From Symsagittifera roscoffensis (taxonomy: Eukaryota > Xenacoelomorpha > Acoela > Convolutidae): a stretch of DNA of 60,000 nt. The stretch is taken from contig NC_087062.1 of assembly GCF_963678635.1 (NCBI RefSeq), positions 30,034,833-30,094,832 of the forward strand. The letters run 5' to 3'. How positions within the stretch are numbered: position 1 is the first letter of the stretch; every line of letters starts with the position of its first letter. The notes under the pieces are model-generated. The model saw nothing but the letters and a program-made list of their open reading frames with translations, was not told the DNA's origin and searched no databases. The translations under genes and the position numbers were made by a program. Shown in pieces: positions 43,291 to 56,100 of this stretch.

Positions 43291-46200
43291 CCATATTGCA
43301 CTTTTAGCCACTGCTAGGTTAGACATAGCTTCAGACCCCTCAACAGCTACACGGTAATGATGGGACTAAGGAGAGCTGAATGAAAGTCCATACGTCAGTG
43401 GCTTGTAAAGCATCTGAAAAAAAGACTTGTTCAAACTCGGAGCTGTTGGCAATTCCTGCAAACACCTGGAGAATTCGAAAAATTCTCATGGGACTAAAGG
43501 AGAGCTGATTGGAAGTCCATACGTCAGTGGCTTGTAAAGCATCTGAAAAAAAGACTTGTTCAAACTCGGAGCTGTTGGCAATTCCTGCAAACACCTGGAG
43601 AATTCGAAAAATTCTCATGGGACTAAAGGAGAGCTGATTGGAAGTCCATACGTCAGTGGCTTGTAAAGCATCTGAAAAAAAAGACTTGTTCAAACTCGGA
43701 GCTAATGGCAATTCCTGCAAACACCTGGAGAATTCGAAAAATTCTCATGGGACTAAAGGAGAGCTGATTGGAAGTCCATACGTCAGTGGCTTGTAAAGCA
43801 TCTGAAAAAAAGACTTGTTCAAACTCTGAGCTGTTGGCAATTCCTGCAAACACCTGGAGAATTCAAAAAATTCTCATGGGACTAAAGGAGAGCTGATTGG
43901 AAGTCCATACGTCAGTGGCTTGTAATGCATCTGAAAAAAAGACTTGTTCAAACTCGGAGCTGTTGGCAATTGCTGCAAACACCTGGAGAATTCGAAAAAT
44001 TCTCATGGGACTAAAGGAGAGCTGATTGGAAGTCCATACGGCAGTGGCTTGTAAAGCATCTGAAAAAAAGACTTGTTCAAACTCGGAGCTGTTGGCAATT
44101 CCTGCAAACACCTGGAGAATTCGAAAAATTCTCATGGGACTGAAGGAGAGCTGATTGGAAGTCCATACGTCAGTGGCTTGTAAAGCATCTGAAAAAAAAA
44201 GACTTGTTCAAACTCGGAGCTAATGGCAATTCCTGCAAACACCTGGAGAATTCGAAAAATTCTCATGGGACTAAAGGAGAGCTGATTGGAAGTCCATACG
44301 TCAGTGGCTTGTAAAGCATCTGAAAAAAAAGACTTGTTCAAACTCGGAGCTGTTGGCAATTCTGCAAACACCTGAAGAATTCGAAAAATTCTCATGGGAC
44401 TAAAGGAGAGCTGATTGGAAGTCCATACGTCAGTGGCTTGTAAAGCATCTGAAAAAAAGACTTGTTCAAACTCGGAGCTGTTGGCAATTCCTGCAAACAC
44501 CTGGAGAATTCAAAAAATTCTCATGGGACTAAAGGAGAGCTGATTGGAAGTCCATACGTCAGTGGCTTGTAAAGCATCTGAAAAAAAGACTTGTTCAAAC
44601 TCGGAGCTGTTGGCAATTCTGCAAACACCTGGAGAATTCGAAAAATTCTCATGGGACTAAAGGAGAGCTGATTGGAAGTCCATACGTCAGTGGCTTCTAA
44701 AGCATCTGAAAAAAAAGACTTGTTCAAACTCGGAGCTGTTGGCAATTCTGCAAACACCTGGAGAATTCGAAAAATTCTCATGGGACTAAAGGAGAGCTGA
44801 TTGGAAGTCCATACGTCAGTGGCTTGTAAAGCATCTGAAAAAAAAGACTTGTTCAAACTCGGAGCTGTTGGCAATTCTGCAAACACCTGGAGAATTCGAA
44901 AAATTCTCATGGGACTAAAGGAGAGCTGATTGGAAGTCCATACGTCAGTGGCTTGTAAAGCATCTGAAAAAAAGACTTGTTCAAACTCGGAGCTGTTGGC
45001 AATTCCTGCAAACACCTGGAGAATTCGAAAAATTCTCATGGGACTAAAGGAGAGCTGATTGGAAGTCCATACGTCATTGGCTTGTAAAGCATCTGAAAAA
45101 AAGACTTGTTCAAACTCGGAGCTGTTGGCAATTCCTGCAAACACCTGGAGAATTCGAAAAATTCTCATGGGACTAAAGGAGAGCTGATTGGAAGTCCATA
45201 CGTCAGTGGCTTGTAAAGCATCTGAAAAAAAGACATGTTCAAACTCGGAGCTGTTGGCAATTCCTGCAAACACCTTGAGAATTCGAAAAATTCTCATGGG
45301 ACTAAAGGAGAGCTGATTGGAAGTCCATACGTCAGTGGCTTGTAAAGCATCTGAAAAAAAGACTTGTTCAAACTCGGAGCTGTTGGCAATTCCTGCAAAC
45401 ACCTGGAGAATTCGAAAAATTCTCATGGGACTAAAGGAGAGCTGATTGGAAGTCCATACGTCAGTGGCTTGTAAAGCATCTGAAAAAAAGACTTGTTCAA
45501 ACTCGGAGCTGTTGGCAATTCCTGCAAACACCTGGAGAATTCGAAAAATTCTCATGGGACTAAAGGAGAGCTGATTGGAAGTCCATACGTCAGTGGCTTG
45601 TAAAGCATCTGAAAAAAAGACTTGTTCAAACTCGGAGCTGTTGGCAATTCCTGCAAAAACCTGGAGAATTCAAAAAATTCTCATGGGAGTAAAGGAGAGC
45701 TGATTGGAAGTCCATACGTCAGTGGCTTGTAAAGCATCTGAAAAAAAGACTTGTTCAAACTCGGAGCTGTTGGCAATTCCTGCAAACACCTGGAGAATTC
45801 GAAAAATTCTCATGGGACTAAAGGAGAGCTGATTGGAAGTCCATACGTCAGTGGCTTGTAAAGCATCTGAAAAAAAGACTTGTTCAAACTCGGAGCTGTT
45901 GGCAATTCCTGCAAACACCTTGAGAATTCGAAAAATTCTCATGGGACTAAAGGAGAGCTGATTGGAAGTCCATACGTCAGTGGCTTGTAAAGCATCTGAA
46001 AAAAAGACTTGTTCAAACTCGGAGCTGTTGGCAATTCCTGCAAACACCTGGAGAATTCGAAAAATTCTCATGGGACTAAAGGAGAGCTGATTGGAAGTCC
46101 ATACGTCAGTGGCTTGTAAAGCATCTGAAAAAAAGACTTGTTCAAACTCGGAGCTGTTGGCAATTCCTGCAAACACCTGGAGAATTCGAAAAATTCTCAT

Positions 46201-49200
46201 GGGACTAAAGGAGAGCTGATTGGAAGTCCATACGTCAGTGGCTTGTAAAGCATCTGAAAAAAAGACTTGTTCAAATTCGGAGCTGTTGGCAATTCCTGCA
46301 AACACCTGGAGAATTCGAAAAATTCTCATGGGACTAAAATGAGCTGATTGGAAGTCCATACGTCAGTGGCTTGTAAAGCATCTGAAAAAAAGACTTGTTC
46401 AAACTCGGAGCTGTTGGCAATTCCTGCAAACACCTGGAGAATTCAAAAAATTCTCATGGGACTAAAGGAGAGCTGATTGGAAGTCCATACGTCAGTGGCT
46501 TGTAAAGCATCTGAAAAAAAAGACTTGTTCAAACTCGGAGCTGTTGGCAATTCCTGCAAACACCTGGAGAATTCAAAAAATTCTCATGGGACTAAAGGAG
46601 AGCTGATTGGAAGTCCATACGTCAGTGGCTTGTAAAATATCTGAAAAAAAGACCTGTTCAAACTCGGAGCTGTTGGCAATTCCTGCAAACACCTGGAGAA
46701 TTCGAAAAATTCTCATAGGACTAAAGGAGAGCTGATTGGAAGTCCATACGTCAGTGGCTTGTAAAGCATCTGAAAACAAGACTTGTTCAAACTCGGAGCT
46801 GTTGGAAATTCCTGCAAACACCTGGAGAATTCAAAAAATTCTCATGGGACTAAAGGAGAGCTGAATGAAAGTCCATACGTCAGTGGTTTGTAAAGCATCT
46901 GAAAAAAACACTTGTTCAAACTCGGAGCTGTTGGCAATTCCTGCAAACACCTGGAGAATTCAAAAAATTCTCATGGGACTAAAGGAGAGCTGATTGGAAG
47001 TCCATACGTCAGTGGCTTGTAACGCATCTGAAAAAAAAAGACTTGTTCAAACTCGGAGCTGTTGGCAATTCCTGCAAACACCTGGAGAATTCAAAAAATT
47101 CTCATGGGACTAAAGGAGAGCTGATTGGAAGTCCATACGTCAGTGGCTTGTAACGCATCTGAAAAAAAAAGACTTGTTCAAACTCGGAGCTGTTGGCATT
47201 TCCTGCAAACACCTGGAGAATTCGAAAAATTCTCATGGGACTAAAGGAGAGCTGATTGGAAGTCCATACGTCAGTGGCTTGTAAAGCATCTGAAAAAAGA
47301 CTTGTTCAAACTCGGAGCTGTTGGCAATTCCTGCAAACACCTGGAGAATTCAAAAAATTCTCATGGGACTAAAGGAGAGCTGATTGGAAGTCCATACGTC
47401 AGTGGCTTGTAAAGCATCTGAAAAAAAGACTTGTTCAAACTCGGAGCTGTTGGCAATTCCTGCAAACACCTGGAGAATTCAAAAAATTCTCATGGGACTA
47501 AAGGAGAGCTGATTGGAAGTCCATACGTCAGTGGCTTGTAAAGCATCTGAAAAAAAGACTTGTTCAAACTCTGAGCTGTTGGCAATTCCTGCAAACACCT
47601 GGAGAATTCAATAAATTCTCATGGGACTAAAGGAGAGCTGATTGGAAGTCCATACGTCAGTGGCTTGTAAAGCATCTGAAAAAAAGACTTGTTCAAACTC
47701 GGAGCTGTTGGCAATTCCTGCAAACACCTGGAGAATTCAAAAAATTGTCATGGGACTAAAGGAGAGCTGATTGGAAGTCCATACGTCAGTGGCTTGTAAA
47801 GCATCTGAAACAAAGACTTGTTCAAACTCGAAGCTGTTGGCAATTCCTGCAAACACCTGGAGAATTCAAAAAATTCTCATGGGATTAAAGGAGAGCTGAT
47901 TGGAAGTCCATACGTCAGTGGCTTGTAAAGCATCTGAAAAAAAAGACTTGTTCAAACTCGGAGCTGTTGGCAATTCCTGCAAACACCTGGAGAATTCAAA
48001 AAATTCTCATGGGACTAAAGGAGAGCTGATTGGAAGTCCATACGTCAGTGGCTTGTAAAGCATCTGAAAAAAAAGACTTGTTCAAACTCGGAGCTGTTGG
48101 CAATTCCTGCAAACACCTGGAGAATTCAAAAAATTCTCATGGGACTAAAGGAGAGCTGATTGGAAGTCCATAAGTCAGTGGCTTGTAAAGCATCTGAAAA
48201 AAAGACTTGCTCAAACTCGGAGCTGTTGGCAATTCCTGCAAACACCTGGAGAATTCAAAAAATTCTCATGGGACTAAAGGAGAGCTGATTGGAAGTCCAT
48301 ACGTCAGTGGCTTGTAAAGCATCTGAAAAAAAGACTTGTTCAAACTCGGAGCTGTTGGCAATTCCTGCAAACACCTGGAGAATTCAAAAAATTCTCATGG
48401 GACTAAAGGAGAGCTGATTGGAAGTCCATACGTCAGTGGCTTGTAAAGCATCTGAAAAAAAGACTTGTTTCAACCTGAGCTGTTGGCAATTCCTGCAAAC
48501 ACCTGGAGAATTCAAAAAATTCTCATGGGACTAAAGGAGAGCTGATTGGAAGTCCATACGTCAGTGGCTTCTAAAGCATCTGAAAAAAAAATTGTTCAAA
48601 CTCTGAGCTGTTGGCAATTCCTGCAAACACCTGGAGAATTCAATAAATTCTCATGGGACTAAAGGAGAGCTGATTGGAAGTCCATACGTCAGTGGCTTGT
48701 AAAGCATCTGAAAAAAAGACTTGTTCAAACTCGGAGCTGTTGGCAATTCCTGCAAACACCTGGAGAATTCAAAAAATTCTCATGGGACTAAAGGAGAGCT
48801 GATTGGAAGTCCATACGTCAGTGGCTTGTAAAGCATCTGAAAAAAAGACTTGTTCAAACTCAAAGCTGTTGGAAATTCCTGCAAACACCTGGAGAATTCA
48901 AAAAATTCTCATGGAATTAAAGGAGAGCTGATTGGAAGTCCATACGTCAGTGGCTTGTAAAGCATCTGAAAAAAAAGACTTGTTCAAACTCGGAGCTGTT
49001 GGCAATTCCTGCAAACACCTGAAGAATTCAAAAAATTCTCATGGGACTAAAGGAGAGCTGATTGGAAGTCCATACGTCAGTGGCTTGTAAAGCATCTGAA
49101 AAAAAAACTTGTTCAAACTCGGAGCTGTTGGCAATTCCTGCAAACATCTGGAGAATTCAAAAAATTCTCATGGGACTAAAGGAGAGCTGATTGGAAGTCC

Positions 49201-51098
49201 ATACGTCAGTGGCTTGTAAAGCATCTGAAAAAAAGACTTGTTCAAACTCGGAGCTGTTGGCAATTCCTGCAAACACCTGGAGAATTCAAAAAATTCTCAT
49301 GGGACTAAAGGAGAGCTGATTGGAAGTCCATACGTCAGTGGCTTGTAAAGCATCTGAAAAAAAGACTTGTTCAAACTCTGAGCTGTTGGCAATTCCTGCA
49401 AACACCTGGAGAATTCAATAAATTCTCATGGGACTAAAGGAGAGCTGATTGGAAGTCCATACGTCAGTGGCTTGTAAAGCATCTGAAAAAAAGACTTGTT
49501 CAAACTCTGAGCTGTTGGCAATTCCTGCAAACACCTGGAGAATTCAATAAATTCTCATGGGAGTAAAGGAGAGCTGATTGGAAGTCCATACGTCAGTGGC
49601 TTGTAAAGCATCTGAAAAAAAGACTTGTTCAAACTCGGAGCTGTTGGCAATTCCTGCAAACACCTGGAGAATTCAAAAAATTCTCATGGGACTAAAGGAG
49701 AGCTGATTGGAAGTCCATACGTCAGTGGCTTGTAAAGCATCTGAAAAAAAGACTTGTTCAAACTCGAAGCTGTTGGCAATTCCTGCAAACACCTGGAGAA
49801 TTCAAAAAATTCTCATGGGATTAAAGGAGAGCTGATTGGAAGTCCATACGTCAGTGGCTTGTAAAGCATCTGAAAAAAAAAAAGAATTGTTCAAACTCGG
49901 AGCTGTTGGCAATTCCTGCAAACACCTGGAGAATTCAAAAAATTCTCATGGGACTAAAGGAAAGCTGATTGGAAGTCCATACGTCAGTGGCTTGTAAAGC
50001 ATCTGAAAAAAAGACTTGTTCAAACTCGGAGCTGTTGGCAATTCCTGCAAACACCTGGAGAATTCAAAAAATTCTCATGGGACTAAAGGAGAGCTGATAG
50101 GAAGTCCATACGTCAGTGGCTTGTAAAGCATCTGAAAAAAAGACTTGTTCAAACTCGGAGCTGTTGGCAATTCCTGCAAACACCTGGAGAATTCAAAAAA
50201 TTCTCATGGGACTAAAGGAGAGCTGATTGGAAGTCCATACGTCAGTGGCTTGTAAAGCATCTGAAAAAAAGACTTGTTCAAACTCGGAGCTGTTGGCAAT
50301 TCCTGCAAACACCTGGAGAATTCAAAAAATTCTCATGGGACTAAAGGAGAGCTGATTGGAAGTCCATACGTCAGTGGCTTGTAAAGCATCTGAAAAAAAA
50401 AAGACTTGTTCAAACTCGGAGCTGTTGGCAATTCCTGCAAACACCTGGAGAATTCAAAAAATTCTCATGGGACTAAAGGAGAGCTGATTGGAAGTCCATA
50501 CGTCAGTGGCTTGTAAAGCATCTGAAAAAAAGACTTGTTCAAACTCGGAGCTGTTGGCAATTCCTGCAAACACCTGGAGAATTCAAAAAATTCTCATGGG
50601 ACTAAAGGAGAGCTGATTGGAAGTCCATACGTCAGTGGCTTGTAAAGCATCTGAAAAAAAGACTTGTTCAAACTCGGAGCTGTTGGCAATTCCTGCAAAC
50701 ACCTGGAGAATTCAAAAAATTCTCATGGGACTAAAGGAGAGCTGATTGGAAGTCCATACGTCAGTGGCTTGTAAAGTATCTGAAAAAAAGACTTGTTCAA
50801 ACTCTGAGCTGTTGGCAATTCCTGCAAACACCTGGAGAATTCAATAAATTCTCATGGGACTAAAGGAGAGCTGATTGGAAGTCCATACGTCAGTGGCTTG
50901 TAAAGCATCTGAAAAAAAGACTTGTTCAAACTCGGAGCTGTTGGCAATTCCTGCAAACACCTGGAGAATTCAAAAAATTCTCATGGGACTAAAGGAGAGC
51001 TGATTGGAAGTCCATACGTCAGTGGCTTGTAAAGCATCTGAAAAAAAGACTTGTTCAAACTCGGAGCTGTTGGCAATTCCTGCAAACACCTGGAGAAT

Positions 51099-52121
51099 TC
51101 AAAAAATTCTCATGGGACTAAAGGAGAGCTGATTGGAAGTCCATACGTCAGTGGCTTGTAAAGCATCTGAAAAAAAGACTTGTTCAAACTCGGAGCTGTT
51201 GGCAATTCCTGCAAACACCTGGAGAATTCGAAAAATTCTCATGGGACTAAAGGAGAGCTGATTGGAAGTCCATACGGCAGTGGCTTGTAAAGCATCTGAA
51301 AAAAAGACTTGTTCAAACTCGGAGCTGTTGGCAATTCCTGCAAACACCTGGAGAATTCGAAAAATTCTCATGGGACTAAAGGAGAGCTGATTGGAAGTCC
51401 ATACGTCAGTGGCTTGTAAAGCATCTGAAAAAAAGACTTGTTCAAACTCGGAGCTGTTGGCAATTCCTGCAAACACCTGGAGAATTCGAAAAATTCTCAT
51501 GGGACTAAAGGAGAGCTGATTGGAAGTCCATACAACACTGGCTTGTAAAGCATCTGAAAAAAAGACTTGTTCAAACTCGGAGCTGTTGGCAATTCCTGCA
51601 ATCACCTGGAGAATTCAAAATATTCTCATGGGACTAAAGGAGAGCTGATTGGAAGTCCATACGTCAGTGGCTTGTAAAGCATCTGAAAAAAAGACTTGTT
51701 CAAACTCGGAGCTGTTGGCAATTCCTGCAAACACCTGGAGAATTCGAAAAATTCTCATGGGACTAAAGGAGAGCTGATTGGAAGTCCATACGTCAGTGGC
51801 TTGTAAAGCATCTGAAAAAAAGACTTGTTCAAACTCGGAGCTGTTGGCAATTCCTGCAAACACCTGGAGAATTCGAAAAATTCTCATGGGACTAAAGGAG
51901 AGCTGATTGGAAGTCCATACGTCAGTGGCTTGTAAAGCATCTGAAAAAAAGACTTGTTCAAACTCGGAGCTGTTGGCAATTCCTGCAAACACCTGAAGAA
52001 TTCGAAAAATTCTCATGGGACTAAAGGAGAGCTGATTGGAAGTCCATACGTCACTGGCTTGTAAAGCATCTGAAAAAAAGACTTGTTCAAACTCGGAGCT
52101 GTTGGCATTTCCTGCAATCAC
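51099..52121. repeat. Four-monomer higher-order repeat, two adjacent units
   Basis: A marked monomer (GCAATCACCTGGAG... with AAAATATTCTC) occurs at 51598 and 52114, exactly 516 bp = 4x129 apart. It occurs again at 55726, exactly 28 monomers later. CATACGGCAGTGG at 51271 and 55399 are exactly 32 monomers apart. Confidence 0.7.
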
Positions 52122-52384
52122 CTGGAGAATTCAAAATATTCTCATGGGACTAAAGGAGAGCTGATTGGAAGTCCATACGTCAGTGGCTTGTAAAGCATCT
52201 GAAAAAAAGACTTGTTCATACTCGGAGCTGTTGGCAATTCCTGCAAACACCTGGAGAATTCGAAAAATTCTCATGAGACTAAAGGAGAGCTGATTGGAAG
52301 TCCATACGTCAGTGGCTTGTAAAGCATCTGAAAAAAAGACTTGTTCAAACTCGGAGCTGTTGGCAATTCCTGCAAACACCTGGA

Positions 52385-53167
52385 GAATTCAATAAATTCT
52401 CATGGGACTAAAGGAGAGCTGATTGGAAGTCCATACGTCAGTGGCTTGTAAAGCATCTGAAAAAAAGACTTGTTCAAACTCGGAGCTGTTGGCAATTCCT
52501 GCAAACACCTGGAGAATTCAAAAAATTCTCATGGGACTAAAGGAGAGCTGATTGGAGGTCCATACGTCAGTGGCTTGTAAAGCATCTGAAAAAAAGACTT
52601 GTTCAAACTCTGAGCTGTTGGCAATTCCTGCAAACACCTGGAGAATTCAATAAATTCTCATGGGACTAAAGGAGAGCTGATTGGAAGTCCATACGTCAGT
52701 GGCTTGTAAAGCATCTGAAAAAAAGACTTGTTCAAACTCGGAGCTGTTGGCAATTCCTGCAAACACCTGGAGAATTCAAAAAAATCTCATGGGACTAAAG
52801 GAGAGCTGATTGGAAGTCCATACGTCAGTGGCTTGTAAAGCATCTGAAAAAAAAGACTTGTTCAAACTCGGAGCTGTTGGCAATTCCTGCAAACACCTGG
52901 AGAATTCAATAAATTCTCATGGGACTAAAGGAGAGCTGATTGGAAGTCCATACGTCAGTGGCTTGTAAAGCATCTGAAAAAAAGACTTGTTCAAACTCGG
53001 AGCTCTTGGCAATTCCTGCAAACACCTGGAGAATTCAAAAAATTCTCATGGGACTAAAGGATAGCTGATTGGAAGTCCATACGTCAGTGGCTTGTAAAGC
53101 ATCTGAAAAAAAGACTTGTTCAAACTCTGAGCTGTTGGCAATTCCTGCAAACACCTGGAGAATTCAA
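52385..53167. repeat. Two-monomer higher-order repeat
   Basis: The CAATAAATTC loop variant alternates with the CAAAAAATTC form (one unit AAAAAAATC). GAATTCAATAAA starts at 52385, 52643, 52902 and 53160, spacing 258-259 bp. Confidence 0.65.
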
Positions 53168-56100
53168 TAAATTCTCATGGGACTAAAGGAGAGCTGATTG
53201 GAAGTCCATACGTCAGTGGCTTGTAAAGCATCTGAAAAAAAGACTTGTTCGAACTCGGAGCTGTTGGCAATTCCTGCAAACACCTGGAGAATTCAAAAAA
53301 TTCTCATGGGACTAAAGGAGAGCTGATTGGAAGTCCATACGTCAGTGGCTTGTAAAGCATCTGAAAAAAAGACTTGTTCAAACTCGGAGCTGTTGGCAAT
53401 TCCTGCAAACACCTGGAGAATTCGAAAAATTCTCATGGGACTAAAGGAGAGCTGATTGGAAGTCCATACGTCAGTGGCTTGTAAAGCATCTGAAAAAAAG
53501 ACTTGTTCAAACTCGGAGCTGTTGGCAATTCCTGCAAACACCTGGAGAATTCGAAAAATTCTCATGGGACTAAAGGAGAGCTGATTGGAAGTCCATACGT
53601 CAGTGGCTTGTAAAGCATCTGAAAAAAAGACTTGTTCAAATTCGGAGCTGTTGGCAATTCCTGCAAACACCTGGAGAATTCGAAAAATTCTCATGGGACT
53701 AAAATGAGCTGATTGGAAGTCCATACGTCAGTGGCTTGTAAAGCATCTGAAAAAAAGACTTGTTCAAACTCGGAGCTGTTGGCAATTCCTGCAAACACCT
53801 GGAGAATTCAAAAAATTCTCATGGGACTAAAGGAGAGCTGATTGGAAGTCCATACGTCAGTGGCTTGTAAGGCATCTGAAAAAAAGACTTGTTCAAACTC
53901 TGAGCTGTTGGCAATTCCTGCAAACACCTGGAGAATTCAATAAATTCTCATGGGACTAAAGGAGAGCTGATTGGAAGTCCATACGTCAGTGGCTTGTAAA
54001 GCATCTGAAAAAAAGACTTGTTCAAACTCGGAGCTGTTGTCAATTCCTGCAAACACCTGGAGAATTCAAAAAATTCTCATGGGACTAAAGGAGAGCTGAT
54101 TGGAAGTCCATACGTCATTGGCTTGTAAAGCATCTGAAAAAAAGACTTGTTCAAACTCGGAGCTGTTGGCAATTCCTGCAAACACCTGGAGAATTCAAAA
54201 AATTCTCATGGGACTAAAGGAGAGCTGATTGGAAGTCCATACGTCAGTGGCTTGTAAAGCATCTGAAAAAAAGACTTGTTCAAACTCTGAGCTGTTGGCA
54301 ATTCCTGCAAACACCTGGAGAGTTCAATAAATTCTCATGGGACTAAAGGAGAGCTGATTGGAAGTCCATACGTCAGTGGCTTGTAAAGCATCTGAAAAAA
54401 AGACTTGTTCAAACTCGGAGCTGTTGGCAATTCCTGCAAACACCTGGAGAATTCAAAAAATTCGCATGGGACTAAAGGAGAACTGATTGGAAGTCCATAC
54501 GTCAGTGGCTTGTAAAGCATCTGAAAAAAAGACTTGTTCAAACTCGGAGCTGTTGGCAATTCCTGCAAACACCTGGAGAATTCAATAAATTCTCATGGGA
54601 CTAAAGGAGAGCTGATTGGAAGTCCATACGTCAGTGGCTTGTAAAGCATCTGAAAAAAAGACTTGTTCAAACTCGGAGCTGTTGGCAATTCCTGCAAACA
54701 CCTGGAGAATTCAAAAAATTCTCATGGGACTAAAGGAGAGCTGATTGGAATTCCATACGTCAGTGGCTTGTAAAGCATCTGAAAAAAAGACTTGTTCAAA
54801 CTCGGAGCTGTTGGCAATTCCTGCAAACACCTGGAGAATTCAAAAAATTCTCATGGGACTAAAGGAGAGCTGATTGGAAGTCCATACGTCAGTGGCTTGT
54901 AAAGCATCTGAAAAAAAGACTTGTTCAAACTCTGAGCTGTTGGCAATTCCTGCAAACACCTGGAGAATTCAATAAATTCTCATGGGACTAAAGGAGAGCT
55001 GATTGGAAGTCCATACGTCAGTGGCTTGTAAAGCATCTGAAAAAAAGACTTGTTCAAACTCGGAGCTGTTGGCAATTCCTGCAAACACCTGGAGAATTCA
55101 AAAAATTCGCATGGGACTAAAGGAGAGCTGATTGGAAGTCCATACGTCAGTGGCTTGTAAAGCATCTGAAAAAAAGACTTGTTCAAACTCTGAGCTGTTG
55201 GCAATTCCTGCAAACACCTGGAGAATTCAAAAAATTCTCATGGGACTAAAGGAGAGCTGATTGGAAGTCCATACGTCAGTGGCTTGTAAAGCATCTGAAA
55301 AAAAGACTTGTTCAAACTCGGAGCTGTTGGCAATTCCTGCAAACACCTGGAGAATTCGAAAAATTCTCATGGGACTAAAGGAGAGCTGATTGGAAGTCCA
55401 TACGGCAGTGGCTTGTAAAGCATCTGAAAAAAAGACTTGTTCAAACTCGGAGCTGTTGGCAATTCCTGCAAACACCTGCAGAATTCGAAAAATTCTCATG
55501 GGACTAAAGGAGAGCTGATTGGAAGTCCATACGTCAGTGGCTTGTAAAGCATCTGAAAAAAAGACTTGTTCAAACTCGGAGCTGTTGGCAATTCCTGCAA
55601 ACACCTGGAGAATTCGAAAAATTCTCATGGGACTAAAGGAGAGCTGATTGGAAGTCCATACGTCAGTGGCTTGTAAAGCATCTGAAAAAAAGCCTTGTTC
55701 AAACTCGGAGCTGTTGGCAATTCCTGCAATCACCTGGAGAATTCAAAATATTCTCATGGGACTAAAGGAGAGCTGATTGGAAGTCCATACGTCAGTGGCT
55801 TGTAAAGCATCTGAAAAAAAGACTTGTTCAAACTCGGAGCTGTTGGCAATTCCTGCAAACACCTGGAGAATTCGAAAAATTCTCATGGGACTAAAGGAGA
55901 GCTGATTGGAAGTCCATACGTCAGTGGCTTGTAAAGCATCTGAAAAAAAGACTTGTTCAAACTCGGAGCTGTTGGCAATTCCTGCAAACACCTGGAGAAT
56001 TCAAAAAATTCTCATGGGACTAAAGGAGAGCTGATTGGAAGTCCATACGTCAGTGGCTTGTAAAGCATCTGAAAAAAAAGACTTGTTCAAACTCGGAGCT

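Noticed and set aside
44521-45555. 344-codon minus-strand open frame and similar ones through the array
   Set aside because: It is eight satellite monomers read in a frame that stays open because 129 is divisible by three. Neighbouring units break it with A-tract indels or TGA, and a second frame is also open, so protein coding is not supported.
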